Of a DNA stretch of 37,011 bases, positions 1 through 7,714 are shown one piece after another. Positions within the stretch are counted from its first letter, which is position 1. Each line of letters opens with the position of its first letter. Source of the DNA: Flavobacteriaceae bacterium (GTDB taxonomy: Bacteria > Bacteroidota > Bacteroidia > Flavobacteriales > Flavobacteriaceae); assembly GCA_022425945.1 (NCBI GenBank), contig JAKMEK010000066.1:1-37011 (forward strand). The letters run 5' to 3'. The position numbers and the translations under genes were made by a program. The notes under the pieces were generated by a model, which worked only from the letters and a program-made list of their open reading frames with translations, was not told the DNA's origin and searched no databases.

Positions 1-10
1 TCTTCGTTGT
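1..10 (-). rRNA. 16S rRNA, extreme 5' end (partial, runs off left edge)
   Basis: Read on the minus strand the window ends in ACAACGAAGA. In Flavobacteriia this string directly precedes GTTTGATCCTGGCTCAG, the universal 5' region of 16S rRNA. By alignment to E. coli, whose mature 16S starts ten bases before GUUUGAUC, these ten bases would be the start of the mature RNA. What is seen is only the short string and the leader before it; the gene body is outside the window, so this is an inference from position and leader. Confidence 0.55.
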
Positions 11-149
11 AGTTTGTTTTAATTTGTCTACAACTAAAGTAAATTGATTGTCTCAAAATGGTTTTATTCTTCATGTATCTATGATACACGCTGTCAATTT
101 CTAATTTTTCAAAGATCGTTTTGCTAAAGCTTTAACCCCTTAGCGGGTG
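11..149 (-). other. rRNA operon 5' leader (transcribed spacer before 16S)
   Basis: No open frame of note lies here. On the minus strand there is first a small hairpin just after the promoter (ACCC-GCTAAG-GGGT, about 135-148), then at about 90-118 the string GATCTTTGAAAA followed by GAAATTGACAGCG. That string resembles the leader seen ahead of flavobacterial 16S genes, which probably takes part in antitermination or processing. A C/A/T-rich stretch then leads to the putative 16S start. Assignment rests on remembered similarity and on position. Confidence 0.6.
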
Positions 150-180
150 CAAATATAGAACGCTTTTTTTCATTACACAA
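150..180 (-). promoter_or_regulatory. rRNA operon promoter (Bacteroidota type)
   Basis: On the minus strand TATATTTG (157-150) matches the Bacteroidota -7 box TAnnTTTG, and TTG (180-178) lies 20 bases upstream, matching the -33 element spacing. Transcription would start near 146 and run leftward into the rRNA leader. Both elements and a near-ideal spacing are present. Confidence 0.6.
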
Positions 181-305
181 CACACTTCCTAAAAATGTTT
201 TGAGTTTTTTTATCCTTTAGAAAAACGCATCATTTGACACCCTAGTTTCTAGCAACTTACAAGATAAAAAAAAATCTGAATTATTTTAAAAAAAAGTTGA
301 AAAGA

Positions 306-965
306 CTATTTGGCTTTGTCTTTCCAATTCTGGTAAAGGGCGTTTAAGTCATACTCCACCGCCGGAGGTTGCTCAATTAAATACTGGTCGGCAAAAGCAC
401 GCTGAAGAATGTCTTCTATAAGGTAGTCCTCTAACAGCTCAGCTGGATCATATTCTTCTTTGAGGGAGAGGCTAAACAAAGAAGCAGTTGTTTGATAAAA
501 AAAAGCTTTCCATCCATTGCGCAACTCTTTCACCAAATCATAGGTAGTACTTCCGGTTTGTCGATGTACCAAGCGAATCAGTATTTTCCCCTGAGACTTG
601 GATAGCTTTTTTAACTCCTCTTCGAATTCTTTGTAGACAAAGTCTTCGAGGCGCTTCATGTATTTTTTCTTTCCTCGTTTAGAATCAATCTGATCGAGAC
701 GTTCATTGAGTACTGTAAGTCGTTCTGCCGCTAATTTCGCATAAGGGTATACGCGCAATACTCGACGGCGGAGGATTAGATAACGATTCAATTCTTCTCT
801 GTCCTTGAAACGCAAGGGTTGAAAAACGACGACTTCTTTCAATGGAATCCCGTAACTAGGAAGACTATCCCCTTCTATCATTACAAGAGCATTCTCTTCA
901 AAATCTTGGGCAACAACCAGGACAGAAAAGAAAAGCAACAGAACCAAATAAAGTCTATTTTTCAT
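306..965 (-). CDS. DUF4294 family exported protein
   Basis: A 219-residue protein of unknown function. It starts with a clear signal peptide (MKNRLYLVLLLFFSVLVVAQ, cleavage probably after AQ at about residue 20), so it acts outside the cytoplasm. The mature part is charged and helical, with a basic stretch near residues 60-105 and an acidic C-terminal half, which fits the DUF4294 family found mainly in Bacteroidota. It is divergent from the M42 peptidase at 1053, a pairing I remember from other flavobacteria. A TATCTTTG promoter box sits immediately before the start codon (970-977). No catalytic motif is visible, so no function is proposed. Confidence 0.8.
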   Translation of the reverse strand: MKNRLYLVLLLFFSVLVVAQDFEENALVMIEGDSLPSYGIPLKEVVVFQPLRFKDREELNRYLILRRRVLRVYPYAKLAAERLTVLNERLDQIDSKRGKKKYMKRLEDFVYKEFEEELKKLSKSQGKILIRLVHRQTGSTTYDLVKELRNGWKAFFYQTTASLFSLSLKEEYDPAELLEDYLIEDILQRAFADQYLIEQPPAVEYDLNALYQNWKDKAK

Positions 966-969
966 CTTT

Positions 970-977
970 CAAAGATA
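970..977 (-). promoter_or_regulatory. Promoter -7 box for the DUF4294 gene
   Basis: The minus strand reads TATCTTTG, a perfect TAnnTTTG. Expected transcription start is about 966, one base before the ATG at 965, so the message would be almost leaderless. A TTG lies 24 bases upstream (1004-1002), slightly further than the usual spacing. Confidence 0.5.
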
Positions 978-1052
978 AAAAGATAAAGCGAGTTGGGCAG
1001 TCAATTATTTAGGAGATAATGTTAAATTAGCTGTTCAATTTAAAAATGAACT

Positions 1053-2132
1053 ATGCAGGTACTCAATGACGAATCGATTCAGTTTTTAGAAAAATATCTC
1101 AACAACGCCTCCCCTACAGGTTACGAAGCGGAAGGACAAAAAATATGGATGGACTACCTCCGCCCCTATGTAGATAGCTTTATCACAGATACCTACGGAA
1201 CAGCCGTTGGGGTAATCAATCCTGATGCCCCCTTTAAGGTGGTGATTGAGGGACACTCTGATGAGATTTCGTGGTATGTGAATTATATTACAGATGAAGG
1301 CTTAATCTATGTCATCCGCAATGGAGGAAGTGACCATCAAATAGCTCCCTCAAAATGGGTAAACATACACACCAAAAAAGGCTTGGTTAAAGGAGTGTTT
1401 GGTTGGCCAGCGATACATACCCGTAAAAACGGAAAGGAAGAAGTGCCGAAACTAGACAACATCTTCATTGATATAGGTGCAAAAGACAAGGCTGAAGTAG
1501 CCGAGATGGGCGTACATGTAGGCTGTGTGATTACCTACCCCGACCAATTTCAAATTTTAAACAACAACAAATTTGTGTGTCGTGCCATCGACAACCGCGC
1601 AGGTGGATTCATGATTGCGGAAGTTGCACGTCTTTTACACGAAAACAAAAAAACACTCCCTTTCGGGCTATACATTACCAATTCAGTTCAAGAAGAGGTG
1701 GGTTTACGTGGAGCAGAAATGATTACCCAACGTTTGAATCCAGATATTGCTATAGTGACGGATGTTTGTCATGATACCACAACACCCATGATCAACAAGA
1801 AAGAAGAAGGGCATACCAAAATTGGCGATGGACCCGTTATTTCTTATGCACCAGCAGTGCACAACATCATTCGTGAACGCATTGTTGAAACCGCTGAAAA
1901 GAACGAGATTCCTTTTCAACGCTTGGCTTCTTCACGTGTGACCGGTACAGACACGGATGCTTTTGCTTACAGCAACGGTGGAATTCCATCAGCACTGATT
2001 TCCCTTCCGTTGCGCTATATGCACACCACTGTGGAAATGGTGCAAAAAGAAGATGTAGAAAATGTGATTCGCTTGATTTACGAAACCCTCTTGACGATTA
2101 ATCCAAACGACTCCTTGAGTTATTTTGACTAA
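1053..2132 (+). CDS. M42 family metallopeptidase (glutamyl aminopeptidase-like)
   Basis: A 359-residue cytoplasmic aminopeptidase of the M42 family, which forms large tetrahedral assemblies that trim peptides from the N-terminus. The two-metal site is recognisable: H68 and D70 in GHSDE, bridging D180 in AIDNRAGG, the E214-E215 pair in QEEVGLRG, D237 in VTDVCHD and H324 in YMHTTVE. Length is normal for the family and there is no signal peptide. The older name endoglucanase is sometimes used for this family but is misleading. It has its own transcript, closed by the terminator at 2158-2190. Substrate preference cannot be read from the sequence. Confidence 0.93.
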   Translation: MQVLNDESIQFLEKYLNNASPTGYEAEGQKIWMDYLRPYVDSFITDTYGTAVGVINPDAPFKVVIEGHSDEISWYVNYITDEGLIYVIRNGGSDHQIAPSKWVNIHTKKGLVKGVFGWPAIHTRKNGKEEVPKLDNIFIDIGAKDKAEVAEMGVHVGCVITYPDQFQILNNNKFVCRAIDNRAGGFMIAEVARLLHENKKTLPFGLYITNSVQEEVGLRGAEMITQRLNPDIAIVTDVCHDTTTPMINKKEEGHTKIGDGPVISYAPAVHNIIRERIVETAEKNEIPFQRLASSRVTGTDTDAFAYSNGGIPSALISLPLRYMHTTVEMVQKEDVENVIRLIYETLLTINPNDSLSYFD

Positions 2133-2157
2133 AACAGAGTTCAGTAATCATTACGCT

Positions 2158-2190
2158 AAATCCCTTTGACCTTGGTTAAAGGGATTTTTT
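2158..2190 (+). terminator. Rho-independent terminator after the M42 gene
   Basis: AAATCCCTTT (2158-2167) pairs perfectly with AAAGGGATTT (2178-2187) around a ten-base loop, followed by a T run to 2190. It lies 25 bases after the peptidase stop codon. Confidence 0.85.
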
Positions 2191-2254
2191 ATGCTTTGAA
2201 GAAACAGCAGGTGCTACAAACGCGCGCACTTGAATAGATCTAGTGTTACCTTAG

Positions 2255-2284
2255 ATTGCTTCAGTCGCTTCGCTCCTTCGCAAT
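2255..2284. repeat. Possible small interspersed palindromic element
   Basis: Between two convergent genes, ATTGC at 2255-2259 and GCAAT at 2280-2284 bracket a CTTCG-rich core; a degenerate echo (GTAGCTTCTCAATG) follows at about 2302-2315. Short elements of the form ATTGCTTC...GCAATG are scattered through many bacterial genomes. With a single copy in the window its repeat nature is only inferred. Confidence 0.3.
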
Positions 2285-2328
2285 GGGCAAGGGGTCACTT
2301 CGTAGCTTCTCAATGCAAAGGAATATGT

Positions 2329-3351
2329 TTAACGGTTTCGCTTTAGCAAAGCACGATTAATGTTCCGCACTGCTGCTGGGCCTTCGTAGACAAAACCGGT
2401 ATATAGCTGGACCAAAGCGGCTCCAGCATCGAGTTTTTCTAGGGCATCTTCAGGGGTATGAATCCCCCCTACGCCTATGATTGGAAAGGCATTCTTACTT
2501 TCTTTTACCAAGAAACGAATGACTTCTGTACTGCGTTTAGTGAGCGGTTTTCCACTGAGACCTCCAGCCTCTGTTTTGTGGGCTGATTGAAGTCCGTCTC
2601 TGCTTAGGGTCGTATTTGTGGCGATAACACCATCAATATTTACCGTGGTCACTATATCCACAATATCGGTCAACTGCTCATTGGTCAGGTCTGGAGCAAT
2701 TTTAAGGAGGATGGGCTTAGGATTTTCTTTTTTGTCGTTTAAGTTCTTTAGGGTTGCTAACAGATGCTTTAAAGGCTCCTTATCTTGTAAAGCTCGTAGA
2801 TTAGGCGTATTGGGAGAACTTACGTTTACCACAAAATAATCTACATGATCAAACAATGCATTGAAACAATAGATGTAATCGTTTACAGCTTCCTCATTGG
2901 GGGTAACTTTGTTTTTCCCAATGTTCCCTCCAATCAATACGTTTTTATTCTTTTTTAAGCGCTTTACAGCATCGTCTACACCTTCATTATTGAAACCCAT
3001 ACGGTTGATGATGGCTTGGTCTTCTTTTAATCGAAAGAGGCGTTTTTTGGGATTCCCGGGCTGTCCTTTCGGGGTTAAGGTTCCAATTTCAATAAAACCA
3101 AAACCAAAGTTGGAAAGTTGCTTGTAGAGCACAGCATTTTTGTCAAAACCCGCAGCGAGTCCAACTGGATTGGGAAATTTCAGTCCAAATACTTCCCGTT
3201 CCAAAGCGGGGTGCTTTACTTGATATAAGCCACGAATAAGGGAAGATACCCCTGGAATGGCTGAAAGTACTTTGATCATGAAAAAAGAGAAGTAGTGCAC
3301 TTTTTCAGGATCAAATAAAAACAAAATGGGTTTAACGAGTCTGTTATACAT
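2329..3351 (-). CDS. pyrD: Dihydroorotate dehydrogenase (quinone), class 2
   Basis: A 340-residue enzyme that oxidises dihydroorotate to orotate in pyrimidine synthesis, passing electrons through FMN to the membrane quinone pool. The N-terminal 45 residues form the amphipathic helices typical of membrane-bound class 2 enzymes. FMN contacts are seen in AAGFDKN (about 67-73), GGNIGKN and GVGGI near the C-terminus. The catalytic serine lies in [11 protein letters not shown], the class 2 signature. Length matches E. coli PyrD. It reads from 24 bases beyond a strong terminator that closes the yajC group, so it should have its own promoter; a TATTTTTG box overlaps that terminator. Confidence 0.96.
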   Translation of the reverse strand: MYNRLVKPILFLFDPEKVHYFSFFMIKVLSAIPGVSSLIRGLYQVKHPALEREVFGLKFPNPVGLAAGFDKNAVLYKQLSNFGFGFIEIGTLTPKGQPGNPKKRLFRLKEDQAIINRMGFNNEGVDDAVKRLKKNKNVLIGGNIGKNKVTPNEEAVNDYIYCFNALFDHVDYFVVNVSSPNTPNLRALQDKEPLKHLLATLKNLNDKKENPKPILLKIAPDLTNEQLTDIVDIVTTVNIDGVIATNTTLSRDGLQSAHKTEAGGLSGKPLTKRSTEVIRFLVKESKNAFPIIGVGGIHTPEDALEKLDAGAALVQLYTGFVYEGPAAVRNINRALLKRNR

Positions 3352-3365
3352 CGAATGAGTTTTTA

Positions 3366-3373
3366 CAAAAATA
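3366..3373 (-). promoter_or_regulatory. Possible -7 box for pyrD
   Basis: The minus strand reads TATTTTTG, matching TAnnTTTG, 14 bases before the pyrD ATG. It overlaps the T tract of the adjoining terminator, and there is no TTG at the expected upstream distance, so the match could be chance in a T-rich tract. Confidence 0.3.
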
Positions 3374-3404
3374 AAAAAACCAACTCGGAAGCGAGTTGGT
3401 TTTT
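3373..3404 (-). terminator. Strong terminator between yajC and pyrD
   Basis: AAAAACCAACTCG (3375-3387) and CGAGTTGGTTTTT (3392-3404) form a perfect 13-bp stem with a GAAG tetraloop, and a T run follows in the minus-strand direction. It is symmetric, but no plus-strand gene enters it, so it should end nusB-DUF1573-yajC transcripts. Confidence 0.85.
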
Positions 3405-3428
3405 AAGGTTATCGAAAACGAGAATGAT

Positions 3429-3707
3429 TTACTTTTTAACTTTTGTACTGAGCTTGGCACTCATCTCTAATGAAATCGCAGAGCGTTCCATTTTGATTTT
3501 ACCTGCCAAAGTCTCTACTACACAAGTATCGTCCTTATCATTCAGTTCAGCAATTTTTCCATGCATACCACTTTTTGTAATTACACGATCGCCTTTCGAG
3601 AGGGCTTTCATAAAGTTCTTCTCTTTCTTTTGTCGACGCTGTTGTGGTAGGATGATGAAAAACACAAACACCACCAACATTAGTAATAAAAAGGGTAATT
3701 GATCCAT
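3429..3707 (-). CDS. yajC: Preprotein translocase accessory subunit YajC
   Basis: A 92-residue inner-membrane protein associated with SecDF and the Sec translocon. It has one N-terminal membrane segment (about residues 4-22, LPFLLLMLVVFVFFIILPQQ) followed by the basic patch QQRRQKKEK and a small cytoplasmic domain with the family motif GDRVITKSGMHGKIAEL. The length is normal for Bacteroidota. It follows the DUF1573 lipoprotein gene by three bases and precedes a strong terminator, so it is the last gene of that transcript. secD/secF, often adjacent in other phyla, are not here. Confidence 0.95.
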   Translation of the reverse strand: MDQLPFLLLMLVVFVFFIILPQQRRQKKEKNFMKALSKGDRVITKSGMHGKIAELNDKDDTCVVETLAGKIKMERSAISLEMSAKLSTKVKK

Positions 3708-3710
3708 GGA

Positions 3711-4217
3711 CTAGTTGTTTTGCTGTAAGCGTGCAGCAGCTGCAGCTTGACGTTGTTGTTCTTTTACTGGGTCAGCTTGTACCATTGCTTTGATACGGAT
3801 AGTCTCACGACCAGAATCTGTATTGGCAGAAATAGTAACAGTTTTTTGCTGTAAGTTAGGCTTGTTACTTGAGTCAAAACTAACACGGATTTGCGCAGAA
3901 GCACCTGGTGCAATGGGCGTGTTTTTCGGATACTCAGGAACTGTACATCCACAGCTACCACGTGCATCTACAATAACTAAATCAGATTTCCCTGTGTTAG
4001 TAAATGTAAATAATGTCTCTACACGCTCTCCTTCTTGAATGTTTCCAAAATCGTGAATGGTTTTGTCAAACGTCATTACTGGTGCGTTTGAAACAGCTTT
4101 CGCTGAAGACGCTTCTACTGCAGATGTAGTTGCTGCAGCTTTCTTTTCTGTACTCTCACCACAAGCAGTAAATGTTAACGCTACAGCGGCTAAAGTAATT
4201 GCTAAATATTTTTTCAT
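3711..4217 (-). CDS. DUF1573 lipoprotein
   Basis: A 168-residue exported lipoprotein. I place the start at the ATG at 4217 because it begins the signal peptide (MKKYLAITLAAVALTFTAC); the frame stays open nine codons further upstream, but those codons are polar and unlike a signal peptide. The lipobox is FTAC with the acylated cysteine at residue 19. After a low-complexity Ala/Ser/Lys linker comes one immunoglobulin-like DUF1573 domain (about residues 45-150) with the signature GSCGCTVPEYPK and KTVTISANT. The last 15 residues are Gln/Ala rich. The family is common in Bacteroidota; its role is unknown. It lies between nusB and yajC with a three-base gap to yajC. Confidence 0.9.
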   Translation of the reverse strand: MKKYLAITLAAVALTFTACGESTEKKAAATTSAVEASSAKAVSNAPVMTFDKTIHDFGNIQEGERVETLFTFTNTGKSDLVIVDARGSCGCTVPEYPKNTPIAPGASAQIRVSFDSSNKPNLQQKTVTISANTDSGRETIRIKAMVQADPVKEQQRQAAAAARLQQNN

Positions 4218-4255
4218 GTTATAAGGTATTTTTTTCCGACACAAATGTAAAAAAA

Positions 4256-5203
4256 TTATTCCAAAAGCCCTCTACCTTCTTTATTCAATCGGTCATTTGT
4301 CGAATACTCTTTGACCAAGCTGTCGAGAACACCATTGATGAACTGATTACTTTTTGGCGTTGAGTATTCTTTGGCAATTTCTAGATATTCATTGAGGGTT
4401 ACTTTTGGAGGAATTTCTTTAAAATAAATCAACTCTGCAATGGCAATTTTAATCAAAATACCATCGAGCGTAGCAATGCGTTCAGGATCCCAATTGGGGG
4501 TTTTGCCATCAAACTCTTTTTGCAGACTTTCCTCATTGACAATTACTTTTTCAAAGAGTGCAACACCAAAATCAATGTCTTCTTGTTTTTGAGACAAATC
4601 AGGAAACACCAAGGAAGACATATCCTCCTCGCGTAATTTACGCAATTGCTTCAAAAGATATGTATTGACCACAGGTAGGTCATCGACCCATTGCATGTTT
4701 AAGTCTTCGATAAAACCAAACAAACGCTCATCTGGAGCAATGACATCTTTAAAAAGTTTTACCAAAAACTTTTGCTGGACTTTGAAACTTGGCTGCTCTT
4801 TTGCCTTGAGATCTAAGCACAATGGATGGGTTGTAATGGAATCAAATAGCAGGCGTACATAATCAAACTCCAAATCCCAAATACTGAGCTTATTGGATTC
4901 AATTTTTTGGGCTAAAAAAGGGTGCTTTGCGATCAAAGCCAATGGAGCTATGTTTGTTATGAATGGATAATCTTCATTGATGGGATTATCACTTTTACGA
5001 TCTTGGGATTGAATTTTGTGTTGGGCAACACTGTAATCCCAAAGCGCTTTGAACAATGCAAGATTGGTGGTGTAGAGGTTAACCATGTCCAGGCAACTTT
5101 TTTTCACCGATGCTCCCCCTTCTTTGAGCGATTGGTGGTTACCATTGTAATGAGCATATACAGCTTGCATTACTTTCACACGTATTTGACGACGAGTTAA
5201 CAT
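4256..5203 (-). CDS. nusB: Transcription antitermination factor NusB, long Bacteroidota form
   Basis: A 315-residue protein, more than twice the length of E. coli NusB (139). The recognisable all-helical NusB domain is C-terminal, about residues 190-305, with PNWDPERIATLDGILIKIA and NEYLEIAKEYSTPKSNQFINGVLDSL. The N-terminus (MLTRRQIRVKVMQAVYAHY) also resembles the first helix of NusB, so the middle 150 residues look like an insertion into, or lineage-specific elaboration of, the fold. NusB binds boxA RNA with NusE and is needed for rRNA transcription. First gene of a transcript with the DUF1573 gene and yajC. Confidence 0.93.
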   Translation of the reverse strand: MLTRRQIRVKVMQAVYAHYNGNHQSLKEGGASVKKSCLDMVNLYTTNLALFKALWDYSVAQHKIQSQDRKSDNPINEDYPFITNIAPLALIAKHPFLAQKIESNKLSIWDLEFDYVRLLFDSITTHPLCLDLKAKEQPSFKVQQKFLVKLFKDVIAPDERLFGFIEDLNMQWVDDLPVVNTYLLKQLRKLREEDMSSLVFPDLSQKQEDIDFGVALFEKVIVNEESLQKEFDGKTPNWDPERIATLDGILIKIAIAELIYFKEIPPKVTLNEYLEIAKEYSTPKSNQFINGVLDSLVKEYSTNDRLNKEGRGLLE

Positions 5204-5228
5204 GTATAAAGAGCTTTAAATTGAAGTA

Positions 5229-5236
5229 CAAAAATA
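5229..5236 (-). promoter_or_regulatory. Possible -7 box for nusB
   Basis: The minus strand reads TATTTTTG, matching TAnnTTTG, 25 bases before the nusB ATG. No TTG is found at the usual upstream spacing. The remaining 5237-5425 stretch between the divergent nusB and ABC genes shows only AT-rich sequence and a weak plus-strand box TACCTTTA at 5407-5414. Confidence 0.4.
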
Positions 5237-5425
5237 GTGCTTTCCAATGGAAATGAATTGATTTTATTTTTTTCTTTTTGTTGATACTCTCTTTTTTTAT
5301 TGTTGCATTTATTAGCTTTTTTAGCGCTTAACCATAAGACGTTGAGTGAATCCTAATTATTCCGATCTGAGGGAGCAAAAACCCAAACAGATCGTTTTCA
5401 TTTGATTACCTTTACGCAATCAATT

Positions 5426-7180
5426 ATGAAGGAACTACAATACCTTAACAAATACCTTTACACCTACCGCGGAAAATTGCTGTTGGGGATTTTAATCACC
5501 ATTATTGCTCGAATTTTTTCGCTCTTTACCCCGCGCCTTGTAGGGAATTCGATGACGGCTATTGAACAATACATTAGTTCAGGTCAATCTAATACCGATG
5601 AAATCCAGGCAGTTTTGTTGACCAATATTGCCCTGATTGTAGCAGCTTCATTCATTTCGGGCTTTTTTACTTTTTTGATGCGACAAACCATCATCAATGT
5701 TTCCCGTTATATCGAGTTTGATCTAAAAAATGAAATCTACCAACACTATCAATTGTTGTGCAGCACCTTCTACAAAAAAAACAGGACGGGGGATTTGATG
5801 AGTAGAATTAGTGAAGATGTAAGTAAGGTTCGCATGTACTTTGGTCCTGCGATCATGTACAGCATCAATACCATAGCATTATTTATCATAGTAATTAGCT
5901 ACATGGTCAATATAGCGCCTAGCCTCACCTTTTACACATTGCTTCCACTCCCCATTTTATCGCTCACGATCTATAAGTTGAGTCGAGCAATCAATATTCG
6001 CAGCACAAAAGTTCAAGAAACACTGGCAAAACTATCAAGTTTTTCACAAGAAGCCTTCAGTGGAATCGCCATCATAAAGTCCTATAATATTGCACCACGT
6101 ATAGAACAAAATTTTGCCGACTTGTCCGAAGAGAGTAAAAATCAAAATGTTGCTTTAGCCAAAATTCAGGCATGGTTTTTCCCACTCATGATTCTTCTCA
6201 TTGGATTCAGTAACCTGCTTGTGATTTATGTTGGTGGAAAACAATACATCGCAGGAATAATTGAAATAGGTGTGTTGGCCGAATTCATCATCTATGTTAA
6301 CATGCTTACATGGCCGGTTGCAACTGTGGGGTGGGTCACCTCTATTGTTCAACAAGCAGAGGCATCACAAAAACGCATAAATGCTTTTTTAGGGCAAGAA
6401 CCTTCCATCATGGATGGAGCATCTTCTGCCAACATTAAAGAAGCCAAAATTGTATTTGACAATGTCTCGTTCACCTATCCAGACACTGGTATAAAAGCTT
6501 TGAAAGAGATCTCTTTCACAATCAACCCTGGAGAAACCCTTGGAATCATAGGAAAAACGGGGGCCGGAAAAACTACCCTTCTGGAATTAATTGCCCGTTT
6601 GTATGATCCTAGCAGCGGAAAAATCTTTATCGATCGAGAAGATATTCGCAATTACCCTCTAAAAGAACTCCGTGATGCCATGGGCTATGTCCCTCAAAAT
6701 CCCTTCCTTTTTTCAGAAAGTATCGAAGAAAATATTCGCTTTGGAAATGCAGACGCAAGCATGAAAGTGATAGAACAAGCCGCCACAGAAGCTGCAGTAG
6801 CTGAAAACATAGCACAATTTACCCATGGTTACCAAACCCTTTTAGGGGAACGTGGAGTAACACTATCTGGAGGGCAAATACAACGTATCTCAATTGCGCG
6901 GGCTTTAATCAAAGACCCAAAGGTCCTTTTGTTTGACGACTGCTTATCTGCCGTTGACGCAGATACAGAAGAACAAATTTTATCCAGTTTAAACAGAGTG
7001 AGTGAACACAAAACAAGTTGTATTGTGAGTCACAGAATTTCTTCAGTGAAACAAGCTGATAAAATTATTGTACTTGAAGAGGGTAGAATAATCCAGCAAG
7101 GCACCCATGACGAATTGGTAAAGCTAGACGGTCATTATTTGAAGCTTGTCCAAAAACAACAAGAGCAAACTGTTGAATAA
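5426..7180 (+). CDS. ABC exporter, fused membrane and ATPase domains (MdlB-like)
   Basis: A 584-residue half-transporter: six membrane helices (about residues 15-300) followed by one ATPase domain. Walker A is GKTGAGKTT (376-384), the signature LSGGQ (480-484), the H-loop IVSHR near 540. The Walker B region reads LLFDDCLSAVD, so the catalytic Glu is replaced by Asp505, as in the weak site of many heterodimeric exporters; a partner subunit may exist elsewhere. The ATG at 5426 is preferred over a TTG at 5402 because a promoter-like TACCTTTA (5407-5414) lies between them. Substrate is unknown: lipid, peptide or drug are all possible. Divergent from nusB. Confidence 0.92.
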   Translation: MKELQYLNKYLYTYRGKLLLGILITIIARIFSLFTPRLVGNSMTAIEQYISSGQSNTDEIQAVLLTNIALIVAASFISGFFTFLMRQTIINVSRYIEFDLKNEIYQHYQLLCSTFYKKNRTGDLMSRISEDVSKVRMYFGPAIMYSINTIALFIIVISYMVNIAPSLTFYTLLPLPILSLTIYKLSRAINIRSTKVQETLAKLSSFSQEAFSGIAIIKSYNIAPRIEQNFADLSEESKNQNVALAKIQAWFFPLMILLIGFSNLLVIYVGGKQYIAGIIEIGVLAEFIIYVNMLTWPVATVGWVTSIVQQAEASQKRINAFLGQEPSIMDGASSANIKEAKIVFDNVSFTYPDTGIKALKEISFTINPGETLGIIGKTGAGKTTLLELIARLYDPSSGKIFIDREDIRNYPLKELRDAMGYVPQNPFLFSESIEENIRFGNADASMKVIEQAATEAAVAENIAQFTHGYQTLLGERGVTLSGGQIQRISIARALIKDPKVLLFDDCLSAVDADTEEQILSSLNRVSEHKTSCIVSHRISSVKQADKIIVLEEGRIIQQGTHDELVKLDGHYLKLVQKQQEQTVE

Positions 7181-7274
7181 TTTGTTTTGTTTAATATTTT
7201 TTTGGAGATTTACTATGAATTGACATAAAACACTAAACAGTTTAGCGTTTTTTAACCAAAATTGAACAAACTAG

Positions 7275-7637
7275 ATGGAATTATCACAGGAAGAGATTTA
7301 CTCAAAAGTACTCCGTGCTGGAAGACGGACGTATTTTTTTGATGTAAGAGAAACGAAAGCGAGCGATTATTACCTCACAATTACCGAAAGTAAAAAATTT
7401 ACCAACGAAGACGGAACCTATTACTACAAGAAGCATAAAATCTACCTGTACAAAGAAGATTTTGCTGAATTCAAAGAGACTCTTGCAGACATGATGGATT
7501 TCATTATTCAAGAGCGTGGAGATGAAGTCATCAGTGAACGCCACCAGAAAAACTATACTGGAGATAAAAACGAGCACTTATCTGATGCGCAAAGCAACTC
7601 CCGAAGCTTCACCGATTTAAACTTCGAGGACATTTAA
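7275..7637 (+). CDS. PUR family nucleic-acid-binding protein (DUF3276)
   Basis: A 120-residue cytoplasmic protein matching the bacterial PUR-alpha-like family (DUF3276), small proteins that form dimers with a whirly-type fold and bind single-stranded DNA or RNA. The core (about residues 5-85) shows alternating strands ending in a helix: VLRAGRRTYFFDVRE, DYYLTITESK, HKIYLYKEDF and EFKETLADMMDFI. The last 30 residues are polar and probably disordered. Length is typical for Bacteroidota. It follows the ABC gene by 94 bases and has its own terminator (7657-7688). The biological role in bacteria is unclear; in spirochaetes a homologue is nucleic-acid-binding. Confidence 0.88.
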   Translation: MELSQEEIYSKVLRAGRRTYFFDVRETKASDYYLTITESKKFTNEDGTYYYKKHKIYLYKEDFAEFKETLADMMDFIIQERGDEVISERHQKNYTGDKNEHLSDAQSNSRSFTDLNFEDI

Positions 7638-7656
7638 ATTTAGCCCAAAAATATAT

Positions 7657-7688
7657 AAAACCGTTTCCCTGTGAAGCGGTTTTTTTTT
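7657..7688 (+). terminator. Rho-independent terminator after the PUR gene
   Basis: AAAACCGTTTC (7657-7667) pairs with GAAGCGGTTTT (7673-7683) with one G-T wobble and a five-base loop, followed by a T run to 7688. Confidence 0.85.
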
Positions 7689-7714
7689 ACATTGGAATCA
7701 TCAAAAACAACACG

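Noticed and set aside
2133-2328. Integrase attachment site or mobile element remnant
   Set aside because: No integrase, inverted repeats of IS type or target duplication is present; the small palindromic element alone is insufficient.
3355-3702. 115-codon plus-strand frame over yajC
   Set aside because: It is antisense to a well-recognised yajC and includes the terminator hairpin; no sign of coding.
7230-7252. Terminator after the ABC exporter gene
   Set aside because: The hairpin CTAAA-CAG-TTTAG is five AT-rich base pairs; too weak to report with confidence, although a T run follows.
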